This document shows, in pieces, positions 1 to 6,221 of a stretch of DNA of 6,221 nt. The stretch's first letter is position 1. The number at the start of each line of letters is the position of its first letter. The DNA is from Vibrio madracius (GTDB lineage: Bacteria; Pseudomonadota; Gammaproteobacteria; Enterobacterales; Vibrionaceae), in assembly GCA_000695745.1 (NCBI GenBank), contig ASHK01000517.1, forward strand, positions 1 through 6,221, read 5' to 3'. Both the position numbers and the translations under genes were made by a program. The notes beneath the pieces are model-generated. The model had not been told where the DNA came from, did no database searches, and saw nothing but the letters and a program-made list of their open reading frames with translations.

Positions 1-627
1 AGAAAGAATCATATATTCAGACGATCAAATCGTTAATAAATATAGTCGACTTCCCACTGACCGTTTCTCAACGTCAAGCTTACTTGAGTGTTGTGTCCAG
101 GCTCGATGACTTGACCGTTGAAATGGATTTTAGTTGAATAGGTTGCAAATCGAGAAAACTCAAACTTTTGACCTTCCAATGCATTATCCGGTAGATAGAT
201 ATTGGCAAACCAATGACCATCATAAGTAGAAAAATTGACAAATGACTCACGAATTGAGCAAAGTTTGCATATACATTTCTCGAGAGCCTGTGTATGTCTC
301 ACGAGTCAATTTATCAAAGTCTGAGCGCTGAATCGTGTAAGGATTACTTCGAACCCATTTTGAATTAATAACTTTATAGTTCACCTTACCATATCGAGAG
401 GCTTCAACACCGTTCAGCGATACGCTATAACCCGTGTCTTTCAACAAGGTAAGTTCAAAACCATGTTTCGCGGCGACTGTTGGAAGAGCAAAATCCCTCA
501 CGTGGGCTTCATCATTAGAAACCTTAACAACAACGTGCCTAAAATCACCAAATTTTTCTACTATGTAATTTGAGTCGTCGGCAAAATTGAGTATGTCTTG
601 TGCTCTCGTGAGCGTAATAGTGTCACT

Positions 628-827
628 CACACAAAAACTATTACCTGCTCCGCCTGCTTTCACCTCATATCCATAACCACCACCAGTAATGACGTTGCCA
701 CCACCAATTTGAGTGATTTGCCAATGGCCCAACATGCCTTTAATTGCTCCAGTTCATCCTCAACCAGTGACTTTGGAAGATGAATCATACTAGATGGGCA
801 TATATTTGAATTAGAGTATGTGACATC
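628..827 (-). repeat. Cysteine module 2 of the tandem direct repeat
   Basis: From DVTYSNSNIC to AGNSFCV, separated from module 1 by 7 residues (DGPKELV). It reads as 67 residues, the same length as module 1, only if one base is restored near 736-741 (A-run before ATGTTGGG). That equality is the best internal evidence for this indel. The cysteine positions match module 1. Confidence 0.85.
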
Positions 828-848
828 AACAAGTTCCTTTGGACCATC

Positions 849-1049
849 AACACAAAAGCTATTCCCTGCACTGCCCGCTTTTACTTCATATTCATAACCA
901 CCGCCGGTAATAACATGACCAGCGCCAATTTGAGTGATTTGCCATCTACCTAGCATATTTTTGAGTTGAGTAAGATTATCTTGTACGTCTTCCAAAGGAA
1001 GGTGTTTCTTACCAATAGGACAGGCATTGCTCGGAGAGTAAATAATATC
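849..1049 (-). repeat. Cysteine module 1 of a tandem direct repeat inside the secreted protein
   Basis: 67 residues from DIIYSPSNAC to AGNSFCV. About 47 of 67 positions match module 2 by eye, and the DNA is clearly related too, so the two arose by duplication. Its only cysteines are at module positions 10 and 66 and probably form a disulfide. Confidence 0.85.
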
Positions 1050-1206
1050 GTGATGCTGAGAAAACGAATTAAAGCTGGCAAATAATGCCATGTATAAAAA
1101 ACAGTATTTTTCATATAAACAAGAGTAGATTGAATAAAACTTAGATATAACTACCGAATGTAGCCGGTTAGATACCATTAGGTACCTAGGTTATATTTGC
1201 ATGTTA

Positions 1207-1237
1207 GAAGAATACCCTCTAAAAGAGGGTATTCTTC
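1207..1237 (-). terminator. Strong 14-bp hairpin, probable end of the fimbrial operon
   Basis: A perfect inverted repeat (1207-1220 with 1224-1237) has a 3-nt loop and a GAGGG/CCCTC core. It begins 6 nt after the second pilin's stop codon. The minus-strand RNA has no U-tract after the stem (it continues TAACATGC), so it is not a textbook intrinsic terminator. It could work less efficiently, protect the 3' end of the pilin mRNA, or act from the other strand, where a T-rich stretch follows about 8-13 nt later. Confidence 0.55.
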
Positions 1238-1243
1238 CTGAAA

Positions 1244-2000
1244 TTATTTTTGAATAATCGTGATCGGAAGCTGTGCAGCCCACTCGCCTTTAACGCTTTC
1301 GTTATTAAGTGCAAGTTTAAAATCGATACCTCTGATATATATCGCTGAAGTCATTCTTGTCGAAAATGATTCGCTCAGATGCTTCGTACTGTTCAGATAG
1401 CTGATATCTCCGACAGAAGGGATATAAGGATTATACGTGTTACCATACCAAGGTTGCTCATATACTAAATGAGCAGCAAGAGGTACTTTATTCATCATGC
1501 TACCTGCATAATATCGGTTAGAGCCATCTATACGCTGCGTCGCGGCCTGACCATCCATTTTGATCATTACTTTACCAATAACGTCACTACCACGCGTCGC
1601 ATCGATAGATAATGTTGTTTCAGCTAAACCACCAAGCTTGGATGTGTCCCACTCAACTGTGTTGTCACCAGTGCCTAACGTGATCACCGGTTGAAGACCA
1701 GGACGTCCTCTATCTATAAGGCTTTCGTTACCCCTTGAAGCAAAGCGACTTGTTTAGGGCGAGTTCAAACTCAGTAACAGAGCCGTTAACCGTTCCTGTA
1801 GAAACATTCATATCTAGACCTTGAAACTGTAGACTATCTGCAATCTCGTATGTCCAAGCGGGCGTGTTATTATCGATCGTACCGCTAAATGTCAATGTAC
1901 CGCCACCAGCTTCACCTTGAGGAGCTTCTGTGAAAGCATATGCTGTGCCAACTAGCGCCATCGCCGCTAATAGCGAAGAAGAGATTAGTGTTTTTTTCAT
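1244..2000 (-). pseudogene. Second FaeG/FaeH-like fimbrial subunit, one single-base frameshift as sequenced
   Basis: A paralogue of the preceding pilin. It has a 22-residue signal peptide (MKKTLISSSLLAAMALVGTAYA), then GGGTLTFSGTIDNNTPAWTYEI in the same pattern as the first pilin's start, a VTEFELALNK segment matching its NTEFHFTDK, and a C-terminal WAAQLPITIIQK. The frame opened at ATG 2000 stops at 1728. The rest continues in another frame to 1244, and removal of one base restores about 251 residues. The easiest place is the G-run 1731-1734 (minus strand), but the slip may be up to about 30 nt upstream; that would also remove the only Cys (SLCFKG), and this pilin family usually has none. 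GGAAA 5-9 nt before the ATG is the ribosome binding site. In K88, faeH follows faeG and encodes a minor subunit; a minor or alternative pilin is the likely role. Confidence 0.8.
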
Positions 2001-2024
2001 GATTATTTCCAGTTTTCTTTTTAA

Positions 2025-2768
2025 TTATTTTAGAATCACAGTAACAGGTACTGCAGCAGTCCAAGTTTCTGGCATATTGTTAGTAGGGAATGCAAGCTTG
2101 TAATTGCGCATATCTACGGTATAAGCTCCACTCAGAGTCTTACTGTCAACATTCGCAAAAATAGCATTTGCTGCTGCAAAATCCGTCTCAGCTGCAACTA
2201 TACCCTGGTACGCTGTCGCTATATCTTGACGGTTCGACGTTAATACGTTTTGCGCCATTTTCGAGCCAAAGTATTTTGGTGTCGAATCATCGATATATGC
2301 ACCTCCGATATAACCTTGAACATCAAAAGATAACTTACCTTCTGTTGAACCCGCTCCTGATTGACCTGTAGCAGTAACACTAAACGGTTGCTTTGTACCA
2401 TCTAACGTCAGTTCATTCTCGCCTTGACCAACCTTAATCTCAGGAGTTAGACCAGGGCCACCAGATGCTGCTGATGTTTTCATGAAACCTTGAATCATTG
2501 TCATTACAGGTTTATCGGTAAAATGAAATTCAGTATTATCGCCATTACGTAAGCCTTGAATCTGGGCAATAGAATGCCACCCTTTAATAGCTTCGACCGT
2601 AGGGCTAGGGATTTGAAACGACCAAATTGGAGATACGTCAACGATAGTACCGCCAAAATTAATATTTCCATCAAAACTGCCACCGCTAGCATCGACGAAT
2701 GCGGCATTCGATGAGGCGCTAGCAAGCAAAATAGCTAGCATTGAAGATGACAACATTGTCTTTTTCAT
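2025..2768 (-). CDS. Fimbrial major subunit, K88 FaeG-like pilin (likely shaft and adhesin)
   Basis: A 247-residue exported pilin. A 22-residue signal peptide (MKKTMLSSSMLAILLASASSNA) is followed by a mature protein without cysteines, as in K88 FaeG. Family features are an N-terminal strand with SFDGNINFGGTI and then a Trp (PIWSF), matching the DFNGSVDIGGSI...KWEW pattern of FaeG; a middle NTEFHFTDKPVMTM segment like the T-TVTGNKPILL of FaeG; and a C-terminal WTAAVPVTVILK like WSAPLNVAITYY. In K88-class fimbriae the major subunit both builds the shaft and binds host glycans through an inserted domain, so that double role is inferred here. FaeG is somewhat longer (about 285 residues), so the inserted binding region may be smaller. 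It starts at ATG behind AGGA. The stop is 24 nt before the second pilin. Confidence 0.88.
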   Translation of the reverse strand: MKKTMLSSSMLAILLASASSNAAFVDASGGSFDGNINFGGTIVDVSPIWSFQIPSPTVEAIKGWHSIAQIQGLRNGDNTEFHFTDKPVMTMIQGFMKTSAASGGPGLTPEIKVGQGENELTLDGTKQPFSVTATGQSGAGSTEGKLSFDVQGYIGGAYIDDSTPKYFGSKMAQNVLTSNRQDIATAYQGIVAAETDFAAANAIFANVDSKTLSGAYTVDMRNYKLAFPTNNMPETWTAAVPVTVILK

Positions 2769-2952
2769 GACTTTTTCCTAATCAATTTTTATTAATAACA
2801 AACCAAAAGTTAAATCAAGGTCCAGACTATTCACAATATAGAGAAAAAAACTGCCTATGCTTATGTAATAGAAAATACCTTAAATTAAATAATTGGACTT
2901 TCTACCTAAATAAAATTAGGTAAGAGATACTAACCAAGCTGAGCAACTTGGC
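2769..2952 (-). promoter_or_regulatory. 184-bp spacer before the first pilin: weak hairpin, ribosome binding site, possible promoter
   Basis: The spacer is strongly AT-rich and holds no gene. It has a 7-bp inverted repeat (2903-2909 with 2916-2922, 6-nt loop) that is too AT-rich and lacks a T-tract, so at most it is a partial terminator or RNA-processing site. Close to the pilin, TTGATT (2818-2813) and TATTAA (2797-2792) could be a weak promoter, but the 15-nt gap is short. AGGA (2779-2776) lies 7 nt before ATG 2768 and is a good ribosome binding site. It is much the largest gap between genes of the fimbrial set, which fits separate control of pilin amount; this is inference. Confidence 0.4.
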
Positions 2953-3444
2953 CTATCTGCCGCGCCCTTCTATATCTAAGTTCGCAGCAAAATTTCCTTT
3001 ATGGGCTTTATCAAGCCCAATAACGATAGGGTTGACTATATTCAACTCTACTACATCATATTTTTGGCCTAGATATATATATACATCCTGTCCTTCTTGT
3101 CTAGGGTTTACACTAACTTTCACACCATCACAATACAGTTCAAGAGGGTAATTCACAGTTATCAACTTTCCATCATTGTAATTCGAGGTTTCGACATCAA
3201 TATAATTTCCACCCTTCTTAATTAAATTGGCATTTTTAATAACAATCAAATCAAGATCATTTTCCACACTATTTCTATCAAAGCGAAAAACGTTATTATA
3301 TTTAACAATTTGATTAGTTTTAAATCGTCCTTTTACAATGTCACCGTTTACTTTTCCTAATTCAAAGTTATGATATTTGATCTCTGCGGCGTAGGCTATT
3401 TCTGCAAACTGAACGAGAATTAAAGATAGAAAGAACTTAACCAT
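2953..3444 (-). CDS. Minor fimbrial subunit, FaeF-like by position and size
   Basis: A 163-residue exported protein. The start at ATG 3444 is chosen because it begins a clean signal peptide (MVKFFLSLILVQFAEIAYA, then AEIKYHNFELG) and has AAGAGG 7 nt upstream; the longer frame from 3495 would put 17 unlikely residues in front. The mature part is rich in beta-strand-like alternation, has a single Cys (LELYCDGV) and ends in an alternating strand (GNFAANLDIEG) of the kind seen at the ends of pilus subunits. In the K88 operon the gene between chaperone faeE and major pilin faeG is faeF, a minor subunit of about this size, so the same role is inferred: a low-abundance component in or at the end of the fibre. 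Sequence resemblance to FaeF itself is not obvious to me. The frame is intact. Confidence 0.75.
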   Translation of the reverse strand: MVKFFLSLILVQFAEIAYAAEIKYHNFELGKVNGDIVKGRFKTNQIVKYNNVFRFDRNSVENDLDLIVIKNANLIKKGGNYIDVETSNYNDGKLITVNYPLELYCDGVKVSVNPRQEGQDVYIYLGQKYDVVELNIVNPIVIGLDKAHKGNFAANLDIEGRGR

Positions 3445-4141
3445 AACTCGACCTCTTAGCTTTAATATTAAAAGACTCAAGATTTCCGTAATCATTTAGA
3501 GCAAAGACAGTTTTAACATCAAAGCCGGTAACATTTACTTTTTCACCTGGCAAAAACATCGACAGTTTATCAGTATCTCGCTGTGAAAATGTCACTTTGT
3601 CGCCCTTGTTGTCAATGACATTACCAATTGCAAAAATATAAGGTGTCGTGTTCACTAACCAAGTCTTACCGTTTGCATGTTCAAGACTGATATTCGCTTC
3701 CGCCCCTTTCCTGCCTTCCACAAGAGATACTGGTCGATAGATAAACTTCACTTTTGTTCGTATGGCTATACTAATACCACTACCCGGTTTCAATTGGGGA
3801 ATTTCTTGTAGATTAAACCAAAATACTGTCTCTTTATCCTTTGGCAAATCTTTGGAAATACTCACCGCTCTAAAAACTTGAGATTGTTTACTACCAATTT
3901 TAAAGAACGATGGAGTCGTAATGAAATGTGGTGTCATGTCATTACTATCAGCATTTTCGATCCAAATCTGCGCGCCCATTTCACTGTCACTCTCGTTTGA
4001 AATCAATCCTGACAAACTATTTTTGTCGCCAGAATAAATATATCGAGTACTATCAAGCATTAAGGATGCATTTGATACAGAAGAGAAAATACCACATAAA
4101 ATAAATAGAAAAACAAATTTTGCACTTAACTTACTATTCAC
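3437..4141 (-). CDS. Periplasmic fimbrial chaperone, PapD family, K88 FaeE-like
   Basis: This chaperone binds fimbrial subunits in the periplasm by donor-strand complementation and delivers them to the usher. I place the start at GTG 4141, behind a good AAGAGG site with 6-nt spacing, giving 234 residues. The ATG at 4162 is a weaker alternative. A signal peptide ends near SSVSNA, and the mature protein begins SLMLDSTRYIYSG, whose Arg matches PapD Arg8. The second conserved anchor, Lys112 of PapD, is in RTKVKFIYRP. Several stretches resemble K88 FaeE as I remember it: TPSFFK, LPKDKE, EGRKGAE, LVNTTPYIFAIG and LNDYG. Both Ig-like domains look complete and the frame is intact. The gene overlaps the usher stop by 8 nt and the next gene's start by 8 nt, so its translation is probably coupled to theirs. 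Confidence 0.95.
   Translation of the reverse strand: MNSKLSAKFVFLFILCGIFSSVSNASLMLDSTRYIYSGDKNSLSGLISNESDSEMGAQIWIENADSNDMTPHFITTPSFFKIGSKQSQVFRAVSISKDLPKDKETVFWFNLQEIPQLKPGSGISIAIRTKVKFIYRPVSLVEGRKGAEANISLEHANGKTWLVNTTPYIFAIGNVIDNKGDKVTFSQRDTDKLSMFLPGEKVNVTGFDVKTVFALNDYGNLESFNIKAKRSSYG
3452..3457 (-). promoter_or_regulatory. Ribosome binding site deciding the minor-subunit ATG start
   Basis: AAGAGG on the minus strand, 7 nt before ATG 3444 and inside the chaperone's last codons. The same hexamer occurs before the chaperone. It supports the short start with the signal peptide. Confidence 0.7.
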
Positions 4142-6221
4142 AGAAAACCTCTTGTAAATCATTAATATCTTCAAATGAAGAGCGGCTAATTGTACACTCC
4201 CCAACTTTTATACTATTGAGTGGTTCGATAGAGCTTAAGAATAAAATTCCATTAGGCGCTATGAAACCTAGTGGTTTTCCTTCTTCTGTTATAGCCCAAG
4301 CGCCACTCTTCATTGTGCTACCATCTTTATTTTTGACTTGAAATAAATATCTTCTTACCTTTAGAGCTCGAAATCAAAATATGTTACAGAACCATCAGTA
4401 GGAGTAACTTGCTATGTGTATCCATCAATTCTATATCTAAAGGAAGTGTTGATGGGTCTACCATTAATGTGTTATCTAGATAACTTGATACTGGTAACAC
4501 TAGATTTCCATTCCCGTTGGTCATATAAGGTGAAGAATAAAAACCGACACCTTCTATATCACCAACATTTACCACCGAAATAGTGCCGTTCAAGTTCCTT
4601 CCCAAAACAACATCTCTTTGTTCAGGTAAAAACAATATGCCACCCGATATCGAGCCGTTATATGTTTGACTCGCACCATATTGTGCTACACCTGCGTTTA
4701 CTTGGACATTTTTCCCTTGATAACTGCTACTTAACGAATACGATTTCTCTTTTTGCGCTTCCTCATAACCTATGCTGCTGGATACGCTCAAATTCTCAGT
4801 AACGTTTGCTGACAATCCTGCGTTATAGGTTGTACTACCACCTTTTATTGCGTTAATGTTTGCAAAACTACTTACACGTTTGTCAAACACTGACAATGGT
4901 AAGGACATCGATAACGAAGTAGCGTAATTACCTTCACCTGAAAACTTATTGTAATTCAAGTTCAATGTAGCACTCACTGGTCCCAATTGAGCTCGCCAAG
5001 AATTAGATAGACTTATCGATGAATCGTCCTTACCCCAAAATGTCCTTTCCCATGCCGAAAGTGACACACCTACATGACTCGTTAAGCGATGGTTTAAGCT
5101 AAAACCAAACTTCTCTTTTCTTTTTTCCTGCTACTGAAAGACTATCTATACTTGGCGAAAAGTTGCGAAATCGAAATAGTTCTCAGAAGTATACTCTGAG
5201 GTCACTAACTGAAATATTGTGCCTTTACCAAAAGATTTTCCGTAAGTAGCACTTAGCTTTCCGCCTTCTTTAACACCGAATTTTTGATATTCAGCTCGTG
5301 AGAGAGCTCCGTCAAAACTAATCGAACCAAACTTTCCTAAACCATGTATCGACTCAAAGCCGACAGTTAGATATTTAGGGTGGGCTAAACCGCTAAGCTT
5401 TAGTGTGAAATTATCAAAGCCACGAGCGAGTTCAGCGGCCACAAACATTCCGCTTGGATCATCCGTTCCGGAGTCACGTACACCAAGTTGCACGCCATAC
5501 TCTGTTTCACCTGGGTTGATCATGCTTCCCAAGATAGTAATAGGAAATACCTCGATACGTTTATTTCCCTCCGCATCAGTAATTTCCATCGTCACGTCAC
5601 CGTTGTTTATTAAGTTTACATGACTAATTTCAAACGGGCCTGAAGGCACTATTTCAGAGTAAATGACATTATTACCTTGAATCAAAGTGACGCGCGACAT
5701 ACTTTGAGCGACGCCACTAAATACTGGCTTATAACCTATACTTTCAGGTCGCATAGCTCGATTGGTCGCAAGACCTACACCAAGCATTCCGACACCGCCA
5801 ATAATTGAATTACCAGTTGACACCCTACCTAAAGTAAGATCGGCCTTTAGGTCATATATTGGTCTACTCGCACTAAGCATGGTCATATCAAGACCATCAT
5901 TTGTCATTGACATAGACGAGTTGGCGACCCATTTTTCTAGATTTGCGATAACATCGACAGAAGTATAAAAAGAAGTCGTCGCATTATTTCCAAAAACGTT
6001 CGAGTTATAATTTAGCCTTAACGCGTTTGTGCCATAATTCCATGCTTTCAATTGCTGTTGGTTATTCTTCAATCCTAATTGTGGTATTGACATTGATAGT
6101 TTCTGAGTAGAAAAGTCAAAATCTACTTTTGTATTTTCTTGTTTATCGAGCCAATAACAGCCTTTTTCAACGTCCCTGTATTCGGTATAAAAATCTTCAT
6201 TCAAAGCAATCCCGAGCCCAG
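4134..6221 (-). pseudogene. Fimbrial outer-membrane usher, K88 FaeD-like; 5' end outside window, frame broken by four single-base indels as sequenced
   Basis: Ushers are outer-membrane beta-barrels that accept chaperone-subunit complexes and secrete the growing fimbria. The frame is open to the window edge and reads on from the N-terminal domain (IPQLGL motif near 6090). The barrel follows, with the plug domain in it (SGVAQSMSRVTLIQ, then VPSGPFEI, about 5730-5530). The C-terminal domain starts at VTPTDGSV near 4400 and ends in the Cys pair typical of ushers (GECTIS ... VFCE, 4173-4137). The readable pieces are 6221-5146, then a frame across about 5158-5125, then one that is open to 4384, a short piece to about 4361, and the tail to 4134. 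The indels fall at T-run 5158-5161 (one base short), A-run 5121-5126 (one extra), about 4408-4411 (one short) and about 4361-4366 (one short). Repaired, it gives about 695 residues. Ushers usually have 800-850, so roughly 100-130 N-terminal residues including the signal peptide lie upstream. The stop overlaps the chaperone start by 8 nt. Pseudogene or sequencing error remains open. Confidence 0.9.
4148..4153 (-). promoter_or_regulatory. Ribosome binding site deciding the chaperone GTG start
   Basis: AAGAGG on the minus strand, 6 nt before GTG 4141. It lies inside the last codons of the usher gene. It favours the GTG, directly followed by a signal-peptide sequence, over the in-frame ATG at 4162, which has no such site. 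Confidence 0.7.

Larger units (their letters stand above)
33..1114 (-). pseudogene. Unrecognised secreted protein: signal peptide, two tandem cysteine modules, two beta-rich C-terminal domains; three single-base indels
   Basis: I do not recognise this gene. Repairing three indels (T-run 1096-1101 one short; A-run 739-741 one short; about 247-256 one extra) joins pieces in three frames into one protein of about 360 residues. It would start at ATG 1114 with a signal peptide (MKNTVFLYMALFASF then NSFSQHHD). Two 67-residue modules follow (see repeats), each with HLP, WQITQIG, VITGGGY and AGNSFC motifs and two Cys. Then come two roughly 85-residue segments that share a pattern of LP, a G-FE/KFEF strand, Y-S and NG turns, a G, and an N-(S/G)-(K/Q)-W near the end; the last runs to the stop at 33-35. 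It has no catalytic motif I can see. Secretion and a surface or binding role are inferred from the signal peptide and repeats; beta domains like the last resemble accessory domains of secreted vibrio proteases, from memory only. I see no clear ribosome binding site before 1114. The piece to 1178 in frame is probably not translated. Confidence 0.65.

Noticed and set aside
21..35. Small inverted repeat ACGAT/ATCGT after the last stop codon as a terminator
   Set aside because: Only a 5-bp AT-rich stem and the window ends too soon to see any U-tract.
1096..1101. Homopolymer runs as phase-variation switches
   Set aside because: The runs at the breaks are only about 2-6 bases long, too short for usual slipped-strand switching, and they are scattered in several genes rather than at one control point.
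1179..1188. 10-bp palindrome TAGGTACCTA upstream of the secreted-protein gene, as an operator
   Set aside because: Single copy, short, no promoter recognised beside it; chance is as likely.
2504..2725. Minus-strand open frame inside the first pilin
   Set aside because: It is a shifted frame of the intact pilin gene, which has a signal peptide and family motifs.
5120..5126. A AAA AAG slippery heptamer in the usher as a programmed -1 frameshift site
   Set aside because: It is in the right phase for slipping, but a -1 slip leads to the wrong frame; the frame that continues the usher needs the opposite change, and ushers are not known to use recoding.
598..5968. Plus-strand open frames (598-783, 2168-2371, 2948-3151, 4120-4341, 5405-5623, 5762-5968)
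   Set aside because: All lie opposite better-supported minus-strand genes, are short, and their products look like nothing coherent.

Overview
All genes in this window lie on the minus strand. They form part of a chaperone-usher fimbrial operon of the K88/F4 (Fae, kappa) class, followed by a gene for a secreted protein I do not recognise. The moderately AT-rich DNA, the periplasmic and outer-membrane export genes and the K88-type proteins point to a gammaproteobacterium. A marine or vibrio-like host is my guess, not something the sequence shows. No RNA gene, insertion sequence or CRISPR array was seen, and no real gene on the plus strand.

Layout in transcription order (high to low coordinates): an outer-membrane usher (6221-4134, 5' end outside the window); a PapD-type periplasmic chaperone very like K88 FaeE (4141-3437); a small FaeF-like minor subunit (3444-2953); a 184-bp spacer with a weak hairpin; a FaeG-like pilin (2768-2025); a second, paralogous FaeG/FaeH-like pilin (2000-1244); a strong hairpin that probably ends the operon (1237-1207); and a secreted protein of about 360 residues (1114-33) with two tandem 67-residue cysteine-paired modules and two divergent C-terminal beta-rich domains. 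The order usher-chaperone-F-G-H is that of the K88 operon (faeD-E-F-G-H).

How they would work: the pilins and minor subunit enter the periplasm by signal peptides, the chaperone caps and folds them, and the usher assembles and exports the fibre. In K88-class fimbriae the major subunit itself binds the host receptor, so the 2768-2025 pilin is the likely shaft and adhesin. The secreted protein could be a further surface or colonisation factor, but only its position links it to the fimbria.

Three of the six genes are broken as written, by eight single-base indels in or beside short runs (four in the usher, one in the second pilin, three in the secreted protein). Repairing each one restores a continuous, family-like protein with no other stop codon. 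This looks more like indel-type sequencing error than decay, but it cannot be settled from one sequence.
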